DNA from: Planctomycetaceae bacterium
GTDB lineage: Bacteria; Planctomycetota; Planctomycetia; Pirellulales; Pirellulaceae
Assembly: GCA_007121535.1 (NCBI GenBank)
Contig: SKKK01000025.1
Span: 1 to 56,491, forward strand
Length of the DNA: 56,491 nucleotides
Reading direction: 5' to 3'
The translations under genes and the position numbers were made by a program. Position 1 is the first letter of the stretch. Every line of letters starts with the position of its first letter. Below, piece by piece: positions 45,001 through 53,787 of this stretch. A model generated the notes under the pieces. The model worked only from the letters and a program-made list of their open reading frames with translations. It searched no databases and was not told the DNA's origin.

Positions 45001-47024
45001 CCGCCGGCGATTTGACCAGCACGGCCAGCGTGACGGTTCAGGTCGCGCCGGTCAACGACCCGCCCACAGCCGTCGACGACGAATTCACGGTGGGGTTGAA
45101 CAGCGAAAACAACTTCCTGGACGTGTTGGCCAACGATCACTTCGATCCGGACGTAGACGAGGTTCTGCGGATCGTTAGCGTCGGTCCGACCAGCCATGGC
45201 GGCGAGGTGGTGATCGCTCCTAACGGCACCCATCTATTGTACACTCCCGCGACCGGGTTCTCGGGCGTCGAGACTTTCACGTATACGATCCGCGATCGCG
45301 CGATCACCGATCCGACAGGCTTGGAGGACACCGCGACGGTGCGGGTCAACGTCGATACCTCGCCGCGCCCCACGGCGGTGAACGACACGGCGACGGTCGA
45401 CGAGGATTCTGTCGATAACCCGATCTTCGTCCTGGAAAACGACTCGCCGGCCGAACCGGGAGCGGCGTTGACCGTGATCGAGGTGTCCGACTCGAAATTC
45501 GGCGGTACGGTGACCATCGCTGCCGACGGTTCCCACGTGCTGTACACGCCCTTCCCCGATTTCTTCGGCGAGGACACCTTTACGTACACGATCGAGGAAG
45601 AAGACGGCGGTCGAGCCACGGCTTCGGTGACCGTGACCGTACTGAACGTGAACGATCCACCGACGGCCAACGACGATTTCTATCAAATCAGCAAAGGCGC
45701 CGGGACCAGAACCCTGGACGTCCTGGAAAACGATACGTTCTTCCCGGATGTCGATGAAGTGCTGACCATCATCGCCGTGACGCAAGGTTCGATGGGCGGC
45801 ACCGTCGAAATCGCGGCGGATGGAAAGAGCATCTTGTACACCCAGTCCGATGATCCCAGTCTGCCGGATACCTACACCGAAACGTTCACCTACACGATCG
45901 ACGACGGGTCCGGTGCGGAAAACTCGACGGACTCAGCCACCGTCACGATCGACATCCGCCCGTTTACGACGCGCGTTTTGGGCGGGATGGTGACCGATGC
46001 TCAGCTTCACAAGGGGATCGGCGGCATGCCGATCCGTCTGACCGGGATGGACGTGTTCAACGGCCAGGTGACGTTCCATAGCCGTTCGTCGGGCAGCGGA
46101 CAATATCTGTTCAACGATCTGGCGCCGGGCAGCTACCAAGTCGAAATGGAGGAAGTCCCGTTCCTGCTGACCCCGAACAATGTCTTGACCGTCGAATCGT
46201 CCGACGAAGACGGCGACAATCTGAGTTTGAATTTCGACTCGGCGACTCGCGATCCGGCCTCGCTCAGCATTTATGACTTCTTGGCTCGCGCGCCCGGTCA
46301 ATCTTCGCTGGCTACGTCCCAATCGGTGATGATCGCCGCCGAAACCGGCCGGTCGCAACATTGGTATTCCTATCAGGCCGGTTGGCAGGACTACTCGAGT
46401 CTGGATGCCCAGTTGTCCAGCGATGGCAAGATGCTAACCATCGAGACCGTCGCCAGTAACGGCCAGCAGCATCGGGGAACCCTGAATCTGGACGAAGTGA
46501 CGTACGTCAAGCGTTTGGCCAATTCGGGTGATTCGCATCTGATCCGAATCGACGCCAGTCCCGAACAGATGGGATTACAACCGATCGGTTCGGTTCCCAC
46601 AGTGACCGTCACGCCGCTGACCACCACCAGCACGACCCCCGAGATCACCGGCACGGTCAGCAACGGAACGCTGGAAGTGACGGTCGCCGATCAGACGTAC
46701 TCGGCCGGAGACGGCGATCTGCAGGTTGTCGGCACCGATTGGATGCTGCAGATTCCACCCGGTGATGCCCTGGATGTGGGAACGTACACCGTGATTGCCA
46801 CGGCCACCGATGCTGAGGGCAATGTGGGGACCGACGCGAATACCAATCAGTTGGTGATCCTGGCCGACGAATCGGGAGCCGAGGGTGAGGCCTTGGATTG
46901 GGTATGGTCCGACGAGGATTTCCCGGACCAGATCCAGGATGCTTCGCTTCCGGAATCCCAGACGTCCGAGGACGATTACGCCCAGGCAGTCGATCTGCTG
47001 TTGGCCTTGGATGCCGCTGCCTGA
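42078..47024 (+). CDS. Giant secreted protein: thioredoxin-like + cyclophilin + cohesin-like + tandem-95 repeats
   Basis: About 1648 residues from ATG 42078 (a TTG at 42066 is weaker). The Arg-rich N-terminus leads to IFESLENRSLLAADLL, the planctomycete export/anchoring signature. A thioredoxin-like domain has the redox motif WCAFC near 124-128. Residues about 255-405 are a cyclophilin peptidyl-prolyl isomerase with FHRVIDGFVIQGGDPTGTGT and SQFFVTLAP; the catalytic Arg is kept. Ig-like domains follow, then a cohesin-like domain (about 745-895), four tandem ~95-residue repeats of the 'VDEDSxxxPLDVLANDxxxxG' type (about 898-1295), a Cna-B-like domain (QYLFNDLAPGSYQVEMEE) and a C-terminal Ig-like domain. 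It should act outside the cell, perhaps folding or cross-linking surface proteins. Enzymatic activity of either domain is inferred. Confidence 0.9.
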   Translation: MLLNKLTARAKRFIARTRRSSRTRDRGRRTSMIFESLENRSLLAADLLQALSFEDAGASAASESVASTTSMASTTWAGPVSTMSVGESWMSEAEGEWAAEGEDAPDLVAFAKALTDAGAKMYTAAWCAFCSMQKQLFQAGGSYLPAIEVTNPDRTLNEVGIENNITSFPTWEFPDQTRESGLLDLQTLSDRSGVPIPTSSIPYLKPIEDKTLLATSPLHVALDGYDPKGGPLTYTVSSDNPEVEATLIEGNRSMRIEVAGYGDMVFQLFEQRAPRPAGRVIELAESGFYDGILFHRVIDGFVIQGGDPTGTGTGGSTLGTFDDQYHVDLQHNQAGILSFAKSADDTNDSQFFVTLAPTRHLDFNHSIFGILVEGLDVLQAIGSTATGEGDRPIHDIQMNTIEIFQDTENAVMMLKADPEAIGQQANITVAVDDGLGNQTQETFLVTVAEDPFNSGPFLEDLPDFETAVGTPLEIQLSAIDVEGDPVFFDAAPAGSVESTVEVDNETGLVTVTPPAGYVGPMQVLVGVQAWDGSDRSDPWDTQVVNINVVGEQLQLELELLPESDSNIVGDNVTNITEMTFRINNTAPGGQVQILYNGAVIGQGTATGTSIDITTDNLAALGDGVYPLTAVQTIDGVAGDPSNELTVTLDTTPPVPLTSTPPTTATNGVELVYDAQHPEEGTPGFEYSLVDPPQGATIDPVTGVMRWTPIIDQGGVNTFQILVMDLAGNTQTQDLAIDVTVAEQLVMIELVVVDQEENPISTITAGGEFWVIAYVEDLREPAEGVFAAYVDVLYDPSMVTSLTTSLADVEFGDLYQNGKSGFFTTPGLLDEIGAFGPTSPVGGGKKVLFAVPFRADEGGQTTFVLEPADQVGREVLLFGQNEPVSSNAVTFVDAALNVESGLTAVDDLFNVDEDSIAFPLDVLANDVNETGLPVEIIQVGLTSQGGTVEISGDGQQVLYTPLSNFFGEETFTYTIAAGDLTSTASVTVQVAPVNDPPTAVDDEFTVGLNSENNFLDVLANDHFDPDVDEVLRIVSVGPTSHGGEVVIAPNGTHLLYTPATGFSGVETFTYTIRDRAITDPTGLEDTATVRVNVDTSPRPTAVNDTATVDEDSVDNPIFVLENDSPAEPGAALTVIEVSDSKFGGTVTIAADGSHVLYTPFPDFFGEDTFTYTIEEEDGGRATASVTVTVLNVNDPPTANDDFYQISKGAGTRTLDVLENDTFFPDVDEVLTIIAVTQGSMGGTVEIAADGKSILYTQSDDPSLPDTYTETFTYTIDDGSGAENSTDSATVTIDIRPFTTRVLGGMVTDAQLHKGIGGMPIRLTGMDVFNGQVTFHSRSSGSGQYLFNDLAPGSYQVEMEEVPFLLTPNNVLTVESSDEDGDNLSLNFDSATRDPASLSIYDFLARAPGQSSLATSQSVMIAAETGRSQHWYSYQAGWQDYSSLDAQLSSDGKMLTIETVASNGQQHRGTLNLDEVTYVKRLANSGDSHLIRIDASPEQMGLQPIGSVPTVTVTPLTTTSTTPEITGTVSNGTLEVTVADQTYSAGDGDLQVVGTDWMLQIPPGDALDVGTYTVIATATDAEGNVGTDANTNQLVILADESGAEGEALDWVWSDEDFPDQIQDASLPESQTSEDDYAQAVDLLLALDAAA

Positions 47025-47047
47025 GACGACTTACGTCGCTCGAAAGA

Positions 47048-47113
47048 GCCGCGCACGAAGTAAGCGGCATTGCCGTGAACGGCACATCGGGAATCGCTTA
47101 CTTCGTGCGCGGC
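47048..47113. terminator. Perfect 19-bp inverted repeat with a nested hairpin, possible terminator
   Basis: GCCGCGCACGAAGTAAGCG (47048-47066) is perfectly complementary to 47095-47113. The loop contains a second hairpin, TGCCGT-GA-ACGGCA. It starts 23 bases after the giant gene's stop. No U-run follows, so a Rho-independent role is uncertain; it could equally be a dispersed repeat. Nothing else is seen in the 220-base gap. Confidence 0.6.
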
Positions 47114-47244
47114 GCGATTGTGTTCTTCGTGCTCGTTACTGCCAAGGCTGCTCTGCCAAGAACACGCCCACCTGCTTTTCCGCTGCTTTCCCGGTAAACT
47201 AAGGGAAATGTCCTTTTTGGGTTTGTTTGGCAAAGGCGACGGTC

Positions 47245-50200
47245 ATGGGGTCTTCGAATCGGCGGTTCCTGCGGTATTTCTTGGTCGGGTGCTTCGCCCT
47301 TGCATACACCGGAGCGTTGGCGATCGAGAGTCAACATGCCCAGTCCCAAAGCAAATCAGACGGGCAGCCCGAGGTCGTTCAACCGATCGAGATCGACAAG
47401 CGGTTGATCGCCCATTGGACGTTTGACGAGTCGGATGGGGATTGTCTGGATCGCAGCGGCAACGCTTATCATGCGCGGCCGCGAGATGGATTCGACGGTC
47501 ATCTGACGCGAACCGGCGGCATTTTCGGTCGCGCAATGCGATTTTCCGGTCGGCACATGCTGGCCGTGTTGGGCGACGGTCAGCCGGATCTGTCGGAGAT
47601 CCAGCACATCAGCTTTTCCGCCTGGGTCCAGGTCGATGGATTTGCTCGCTATGACGAGATCTTTCGTAAAGAAGACGGCAGCGATCGGGTGTTGTTTTCC
47701 TTCCAAGAACACATGACGTGTTTGACTCTGGGTCTGAACATCGACGGGTATGTGGAATTGCGGGCGCCGATCGATCCCAAGGCCATCGTTGGTACCGGCT
47801 GGCATCACTGTGCGGCCACCTTCGATGGCCAAACGATGCGAGTCTACTGGAACGGTCAGGAAATCGGGGCGCTTCCACGACCCGGTCGGATCCAAGCCGG
47901 CGATCGCGCGCCGGGTTGTATCGGTTCGACCAACGGGAACGAATGTTTGCAAGGAGTCATGGACGATCTGCGGATCTACGCCGATGCGTTGACGGCAGAC
48001 GAAGTCGCGCGGCTGTACCTGAACGGGGTGCAAGCGATGACCGAGGCCGACAAGCGGGTGGCCGAACAGGTCGCGTTGGTTTACCAGCCCGCCGATGATT
48101 TCGCGGGAACCCTGGCAGCCATCCGCCGAAACCTGGCCGACCATGACATCACGCCCAGCCCGCTGTTGGTTCAAGTCCTGCAAGCTCGCTTGACAGCCGA
48201 ATTCGCCGAACCGTTGGCGCGTCTGACCGAGTACACCGAAAGGCCGCTGATCGATCACCTGTCGGCGACGGGCACCGATCTACAACTGCCCGCTGCACGA
48301 CGGCTGATCGAATTGCTGCTGGAGTACCGACCGCTGACCGACGACCAGTGGGCGCGGCAGAGCCCTGCGGACCTGGAACAGTGGAAGCAGCGAGACCGGA
48401 TCGCCGAACGTTTCGAGGCGCTGGTGAACCAAGGCTCGGCTGCGACTTTCTCGCCCGAATGGGTGCATCTGATCTTGGATGCAGGCGATCGAATCGATTT
48501 CCGGCCCCGAGTCCACGAGCCTGTGGCTCCGTATATTACGCCATCGACGCCCCAGACAAGAGATCTGACGCCGATCGAGGCTCGGGAGGCGCTCGAACGC
48601 GACTGGCTGCACCAAGGCAGCGGTCAAACGCCAACGGTCGTCGTGCAGGGAGTCCGCTCGTGGAACCGGGCCGCCGGGTTATCGACGGCTGCGCCGACCC
48701 CCGAGACGATTCGCGAAGAAATCCAACGCACGTGGGAACTGGCCGATCGCATTCAAGCTCACCCCGGCGGGACCGTCTGCTTGGAAGACCAGCGAACTCG
48801 GCTACGAGACCTGGAGGCTCGGGCCGCCGAGTTGACCGAAGGCGACACGCGCCTGTATTTCCAGATCCGCGAGGTGAAGCGCGAGATCATGTTCTTGAAC
48901 CCGGTGCTCGATTTCAGCCGGGTGCTGTTGATCGACCAACCCTTTCCGCAAGGTCGCGAGTGGCAGCATGAGACCCGCCATCGTCTGGGCTATCAAGCCG
49001 TGCCGGGCGGTCGGTTGCTGGTCCTCGAAGGACTCGGCCCCGATGGGCGGCTGACCCAATTGATGCCCCAGACACCGCTGCACGGTTCCTTTTGGCGTCC
49101 CGATATCTCGTTCGACGGGCAACGCGTCCTGTTTTCCTACAAACCTCATAACGAAAAGGCCTTCCATCTGTACGAGATCGGCGTGGATGGTTCCGGACTT
49201 CGCCGATTGACCGACGGGATCTATGACGATCTGGACCCGATTTATCTGCCCGACGATCACATCATGTTTTCGACGACTCGCGGGCACACCTACGTCCGCT
49301 GCATGCCACCCACCAACGCCTTTGTCCTGGCGCGGTGCAACCCGGACGGCAAAGACATCTACCTTGTTTCGCGCAACAACGAACCGGATTACCTGCCGTC
49401 GCTGATGAACGATGGCCGAGTGATCTACACCCGTTGGGAGTACACGGACAAACCGCTGTGGCGAGCCCAAGGACTGTGGACCGTCAACCCCGACGGCACT
49501 CAGGTGCAAACGTTCTGGGGCAACCAGACCGTTTGGCCCGATTTGATGAAGGACGCTCGAGCCATCCCCGGCAGCCGTCGCGTGATGTTCACCGGCAGCG
49601 CCCACCACAACTGGTTCGCCGGCACGGTCGGCATCATCGACCCCGATCGGGGATTCAATTTCCCCGACGGCCTGACCAAAGTGACCGCCGAACTGGTCTA
49701 TCCCGAATCGGGCGACGGTCCGGTCGATCCCATCGAATCGCCTCGCTACCGGCCCAGCGGTTCGTATGCGGCTTACTATTCCCCGTACCCGCTCAGCGAA
49801 CAGGACTTCTTGGTTTCGGCCGATCGAGGCGGCAAGTTTGTCCTGTACTTGATGGACACGGATGGCAACCGGGAACTGATCTACGAAGGCCAGCATCACG
49901 CGTTCTATGGCATGCCGCTCCGCCCGCGGCCTCGACCGCCCGTGATGCCCGACCGGGTCACCTGGCCAACTCGCCAACAGCGAGACGACCCCGCGCCGGG
50001 CATCATCTTCAGCGGGAACGTGTACGCCGGAGCCCCGCCCGAGCTGCAGGGCAAGGCGCGGATGCTGCGGGTATTGAACATCGAACACAAGACCTACACC
50101 TACTGGTACCGGCGACCGTATCTGTCCACCGGACCTGTCGTATCGGCCGTCCAATCGGACGGGGTGAAAAGGATCCTCGGCACCGTGCCGATCGAGCCGG

Positions 50201-50955
50201 ACGGATCGGTGTCGTTCAACGCGCCCGCCGGGCTTCCGTTACATTTTCAGTTGCTGGATGAACGCTACCGCGCGTTGCAGACGATGCGCAGCTTTACCGG
50301 AGTTATGCCGGGCGAACGACGCGGCTGCTTGGGCTGCCACGAATCGCACAGCCGAACCCCCGTTCATGAAGGCGGCAGCCTGGCGCTGTTGCGCCCGCCA
50401 CGGGACATCCAAACGCCGCCTTGGGGCGATGCCTCGGTCAGCTTCCCCCGTTTCGTTCAACCGGTACTGGATCAATACTGCGCACGTTGTCACCAAGGCG
50501 ACGGGGAAGCTCGCCAGGTACTCGATCTGACGGACCGGCCCGGATTCCTGATCTTTTCGGAACCGTACATGCACTTGACCGGCCGCCCGACCTGGAATCG
50601 ACCGTATCAACCGCCCGAAAACCCGCCGCCCGGATTCGGTTTTGCCGACATGTTGCACGTCGAAGGCTATCTGGAGACCGATCCGGTCGCCTATCAAACC
50701 CCGCCACCGATGACCGCCCTTTCCTATCGGAGCCGATTGATCGACATCGCCTCCAGCGGCCAACATCATGACGTTCAGGTCGATCCGATCAGCCTGCGAA
50801 AGTTGATCGCTTGGGTCGATACGATGGCCCCCTACCGAGGCGCCGAAGAGATCCGCGAAATCGACGACCCGGACTTCCAAGGCATCGACTGGCTCTCCAT
50901 CCGCCCCCGAGTCAAAACCGCCCCGATCATCACCCGCCCCGGTCCCGTCGATTGA
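47245..50955 (+). CDS. Exported LamG / HzsA-related protein with two CxxCH heme-type sites
   Basis: About 1236 residues from ATG 47245 (TTG 47227 is upstream). The signal peptide is RFLRYFLVGCFALAYTGALA. A LamG/concanavalin-like lectin domain (about 45-270; LIAHWTFDESDGDCLDRSGN, GVMDDLRIYADALTADEVAR) is followed by a helical region. A TolB/PD40-like propeller (about 620-890; SFDGQRVLFSYKP, VMFTGSAHHNWFAGT) leads to a C-terminal region like the middle domain of hydrazine synthase alpha. CLGCH (near 1028) and CARCH (near 1079) are c-type heme sites. The family is widespread in planctomycetes that do not perform anammox, so hydrazine synthesis is not implied. Role unknown; probably a periplasmic or surface glycan-related or redox protein. 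Confidence 0.88.
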   Translation: MGSSNRRFLRYFLVGCFALAYTGALAIESQHAQSQSKSDGQPEVVQPIEIDKRLIAHWTFDESDGDCLDRSGNAYHARPRDGFDGHLTRTGGIFGRAMRFSGRHMLAVLGDGQPDLSEIQHISFSAWVQVDGFARYDEIFRKEDGSDRVLFSFQEHMTCLTLGLNIDGYVELRAPIDPKAIVGTGWHHCAATFDGQTMRVYWNGQEIGALPRPGRIQAGDRAPGCIGSTNGNECLQGVMDDLRIYADALTADEVARLYLNGVQAMTEADKRVAEQVALVYQPADDFAGTLAAIRRNLADHDITPSPLLVQVLQARLTAEFAEPLARLTEYTERPLIDHLSATGTDLQLPAARRLIELLLEYRPLTDDQWARQSPADLEQWKQRDRIAERFEALVNQGSAATFSPEWVHLILDAGDRIDFRPRVHEPVAPYITPSTPQTRDLTPIEAREALERDWLHQGSGQTPTVVVQGVRSWNRAAGLSTAAPTPETIREEIQRTWELADRIQAHPGGTVCLEDQRTRLRDLEARAAELTEGDTRLYFQIREVKREIMFLNPVLDFSRVLLIDQPFPQGREWQHETRHRLGYQAVPGGRLLVLEGLGPDGRLTQLMPQTPLHGSFWRPDISFDGQRVLFSYKPHNEKAFHLYEIGVDGSGLRRLTDGIYDDLDPIYLPDDHIMFSTTRGHTYVRCMPPTNAFVLARCNPDGKDIYLVSRNNEPDYLPSLMNDGRVIYTRWEYTDKPLWRAQGLWTVNPDGTQVQTFWGNQTVWPDLMKDARAIPGSRRVMFTGSAHHNWFAGTVGIIDPDRGFNFPDGLTKVTAELVYPESGDGPVDPIESPRYRPSGSYAAYYSPYPLSEQDFLVSADRGGKFVLYLMDTDGNRELIYEGQHHAFYGMPLRPRPRPPVMPDRVTWPTRQQRDDPAPGIIFSGNVYAGAPPELQGKARMLRVLNIEHKTYTYWYRRPYLSTGPVVSAVQSDGVKRILGTVPIEPDGSVSFNAPAGLPLHFQLLDERYRALQTMRSFTGVMPGERRGCLGCHESHSRTPVHEGGSLALLRPPRDIQTPPWGDASVSFPRFVQPVLDQYCARCHQGDGEARQVLDLTDRPGFLIFSEPYMHLTGRPTWNRPYQPPENPPPGFGFADMLHVEGYLETDPVAYQTPPPMTALSYRSRLIDIASSGQHHDVQVDPISLRKLIAWVDTMAPYRGAEEIREIDDPDFQGIDWLSIRPRVKTAPIITRPGPVD

Positions 50956-51057
50956 AGAACAGGCTGTGAAAAAATCGGGACAGTCACCTTGGCGACGCCT
51001 GTTCTTTCCATGGTTTCGGCGTTTCCGCCCGAGCCAGTCCCATCTTTTTCAAGTCGT

Positions 51058-52026
51058 TCATCGGTTGCGAAAGATCCACAATGAAATGAGAAAGGCGGGG
51101 GTACAGACGACCAGGGTGGCTACTGAGATTCCGTCCCAGGCCAACCGCTGCTGATCCTCTGGCAGAAGCATCACCCAAACAATAGCCATCGCGTTGTTGA
51201 CGATGTGACAGAGCACGGCCGGCCAGACCGAGCCGGTTCTCCAGGCGATCGCTCCCAACCACAGCCCCAGCGGTAACACGCCCAGGCTGTGCAAAGGATC
51301 GATGTGGGCAAAGGAGAAGATCATCGCACTGACCAGAATCGCCCAAATAGGATGCCAGCGTTCTGCCAATCGCGTCAGCAAATACCCTCGAAACAAAAAC
51401 TCTTCAAACACGCCAGGCACGACGGCCAACAAGACAAACAGCAACGGCAGCGATTGGCGGATGTGCCACCGCATCATCGTTTCGATGAACTTCAGATTCT
51501 CGCTTAATTCGTCCACCATCAACGACAGGATTTGGGACGCCACCCACCCGACAAGCGGCGTGGCAACCACAAAGATCACCCAGGTCCAAAGCGGCAAGAC
51601 GCCCACCCCAAGACTCAACCGCTGCGAGAAAGGACGCGGCGAAGCGGTGGCGGCGATGCAGGCGACCAGCAAGAACACGGTCTGGGACGGCAACAGCATC
51701 ACCAACAGCCCACCGGTGGTCTGGCTGAAATCCTCGATCCATGCCCTCCATGTCTGGGCGTCTACGAACGATTCGAGGCCCAGATCGATCGAAGCAGCGG
51801 CGACCAAAAAAATGCCGGAAACGATCGCCGACAGAAGGATGGCAGCTACCGAAACACCGATCGCCGTCCAGACGGGTCGAGGCTCAGTCGCGGGGTCCGC
51901 TACCATTTCGGCCGTGATGATCGATGCATCGTCGGACCAGGGATTGCTGATTTCGGACGGTGTCCGGGGCATTTCGTCACCGGCCATCGGAGGTTTGGGG
52001 TCGGGAGTGTCTGTCATCTGGTCCAT
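51058..52026 (-). CDS. CPBP-family intramembrane metalloprotease
   Basis: A 322-residue membrane protein. The polar N-terminal about 50 residues (Pro/Asp-rich) precede some seven to eight hydrophobic segments. The CPBP (Abi/CAAX protease) motifs are complete: EEFLFRGYL (glutamate pair and Arg), FSFAHIDPLH (His) and LCHIVNNAMAIV (His...Asn). The family cleaves membrane proteins or acts in immunity or maturation; the substrate here is unknown. It is the last gene of the minus-strand group before the EF-P genes. It converges on the HzsA-related gene. Confidence 0.88.
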   Translation of the reverse strand: MDQMTDTPDPKPPMAGDEMPRTPSEISNPWSDDASIITAEMVADPATEPRPVWTAIGVSVAAILLSAIVSGIFLVAAASIDLGLESFVDAQTWRAWIEDFSQTTGGLLVMLLPSQTVFLLVACIAATASPRPFSQRLSLGVGVLPLWTWVIFVVATPLVGWVASQILSLMVDELSENLKFIETMMRWHIRQSLPLLFVLLAVVPGVFEEFLFRGYLLTRLAERWHPIWAILVSAMIFSFAHIDPLHSLGVLPLGLWLGAIAWRTGSVWPAVLCHIVNNAMAIVWVMLLPEDQQRLAWDGISVATLVVCTPAFLISLWIFRNR

Positions 52027-52097
52027 TCACCTTTCCAAGAGCTGGCCGGCAGCTACCAGGCCGCTGGCGAACGATCGGTTTTGCTTCAACGGCGATG

Positions 52098-53087
52098 TTA
52101 GGCGATTTCGCTTGGAAAAGCGATCACTTCGGACAACTCCTTCGCACCACACGCCAGCATCACCGAACGGTCGAATCCCAAAGCCACCCCGGTGCATGCT
52201 GGCAGTCCATGCTGCATGGCCGCCAGCAATCGACTTGATTCGGGCAACATCGGTTTGCCGTCCGCCTGGCGCATACGGTTGATCTGTTGGTTTCGGCAAC
52301 GCAACTGATCGGGATCCGTCAGTTCGTGGTAACCGTTCGCCAATTCGATGCCGCGAAAATACAACTCGAAACGCTCGGCCGTCGGCGTACGGTCGCCGCG
52401 CACTCGGGCCAACGCAGCTTGACTGGCCGGGTAGTCGTACAGGATCACGGGTGATTCGATCCCCAAATGCGGCTCGATGCCATCGACCAACAACAGATCC
52501 AACCAGCCGTCCCGGTCCTCTGCCCGCAGGCTGGCCGGTGCGGCGATGCCGTGAATTTCTGCCACCTCGGCCAGTTGGGAACCATCCGCGTGATGTGGGT
52601 CGATCCCCAGCCAACGCTCGAAAGCCGAACCATAGCTGATTCTTTCCGCAGCGCCGGCCTGGAACAACAACTCGGCCAAATCCGACAGCAACTGCATTCC
52701 CTGCTGCATGTCGTGCCCGATTCCGTACCATTCAACGATGGTGAATTCGGGATTGTGCAGTCGGCCCACCTCGCCGCCGCGAAAGGAACGCGTGATCTGG
52801 TAGATCGAAGGCGCACCCGCCGCCAATAGACGCTTCATCGCAAATTCGGGCGATGTTTGCAACCAACGTTGCGGCCCGTTTGCCATCTGCCGGGGATCAG
52901 CGAACAGGGTGACGGGAATCGGGTCCAGATGACGATCGATAACCGTATCGGCCGAGAGTAGCGGCGTTTCGACCTCCAAAAACTTGCGATCCTCGAAAAA
53001 CCGCCGAATGCAACGCAGCAATCGTGCTCGCAGATGCAACACCTCCAAGGATGCGGTGGGGCGAAACTCCCCACTTTCCCCCGCCAT
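52098..53087 (-). CDS. epmA: EF-P lysine ligase EpmA (PoxA/GenX)
   Basis: A 329-residue class II lysyl-tRNA synthetase paralogue lacking the anticodon-binding domain, as in EpmA (325 residues in E. coli). It ligates (R)-beta-lysine to a lysine of EF-P. Seen: IRRFFEDRKFLEVETPLLSA (motif 1 region), LQTSPEFAMKRLLAAGAPSI, YQITRSFRGGEVGRLHNPEF then TIVEWY (motif 2), FRGIELANGYHELTD and GVALGFDRSVMLACGA (motif 3). ATG 53087 with GAGG upstream is preferred over GTG 53090. It lies 25 bases downstream of efp, on the same strand, forming an efp-epmA unit. Confidence 0.94.
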   Translation of the reverse strand: MAGESGEFRPTASLEVLHLRARLLRCIRRFFEDRKFLEVETPLLSADTVIDRHLDPIPVTLFADPRQMANGPQRWLQTSPEFAMKRLLAAGAPSIYQITRSFRGGEVGRLHNPEFTIVEWYGIGHDMQQGMQLLSDLAELLFQAGAAERISYGSAFERWLGIDPHHADGSQLAEVAEIHGIAAPASLRAEDRDGWLDLLLVDGIEPHLGIESPVILYDYPASQAALARVRGDRTPTAERFELYFRGIELANGYHELTDPDQLRCRNQQINRMRQADGKPMLPESSRLLAAMQHGLPACTGVALGFDRSVMLACGAKELSEVIAFPSEIA

Positions 53088-53112
53088 CACCCGCCCTCGT
53101 ATGGCCGTCCGC

Positions 53113-53682
53113 TCATGTGCTCACCCGCTCGACGTACTGACCCGTGCGAGTGTCGACCTTGATCACGTTGCCCATGTTGATGAACGACGGACAGATGATT
53201 TCCGCGCCCGTCTCCACCTTGACTGGCTTGGTGACATTGGTCGCCGTATCGCCCTTGGCGCCCGGCTCGCAGTACTCGACCTTCAATTCCACGTGGTTTG
53301 GCGGCGACATGGTGACCGGGTTGCCGTTGAATAGCATCATCGAGCACCCCATCCCCTCTTTCAGGTACTTCCAGTTATCGTCTACCTGGTCGCTAGACAA
53401 TTCGTATTGCTCATACGTCTTATTGTCCATAAAGACAAACGTATCTTGTTGGCGGTACAGGTACTGGACGTCGATCTCTTCCACGTCCGCCGACTCCAAG
53501 GAATCCCCACCTTTATAGGTTCGATCGAGGACCGTACCGCGCAACAGGTTCTTCAATTTGCACTTATACAGGGCGTTTCCCTTGCCGGGCTTCACGAAAT
53601 TCATCTCGATCATCAAGTACGGTTCGCCGTCGATTTGAACCTTCAGTCCTTTGCGAAAGTCGCTTGTCTTATAAGTACCCAC
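53113..53682 (-). CDS. efp: Translation elongation factor P
   Basis: A 189-residue protein, matching the E. coli length (188). Translation probably starts at GTG 53682, with GGGGA nine bases upstream, giving (M)GTYKTSDFRKGLKVQIDGEP; longer readings add non-family sequence. NFVKPGKGNALYKCKLKNLL contains the lysine modified by EpmA (in the PGKGNA loop). The later domains include YLYRQQDTFVFMDNKTYEQY, VTMSPPNHVELKVEYCEPG and the C-terminal GAEIICPSFINMGNVIKVDT. EF-P relieves ribosome stalling at polyproline. epmA follows immediately and epmB is divergent. Confidence 0.96.
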   Translation of the reverse strand: MGTYKTSDFRKGLKVQIDGEPYLMIEMNFVKPGKGNALYKCKLKNLLRGTVLDRTYKGGDSLESADVEEIDVQYLYRQQDTFVFMDNKTYEQYELSSDQVDDNWKYLKEGMGCSMMLFNGNPVTMSPPNHVELKVEYCEPGAKGDTATNVTKPVKVETGAEIICPSFINMGNVIKVDTRTGQYVERVST

Positions 53683-53787
53683 GCTCTGTTTTCCCCACTT
53701 CGTTGCGCTTGCCGAAAACATTACCATGCACGCTTGACCGGCCCTCCCCCGACTTAGCAGGCCCTGACCGACCAAGGCGAAACAGCC

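Noticed and set aside
47245-50955. Hydrazine synthase and anammox metabolism
   Set aside because: Only one HzsA-related region is present, fused to LamG. HzsB/C and hydrazine dehydrogenase are absent, and the family is common in non-anammox planctomycetes.
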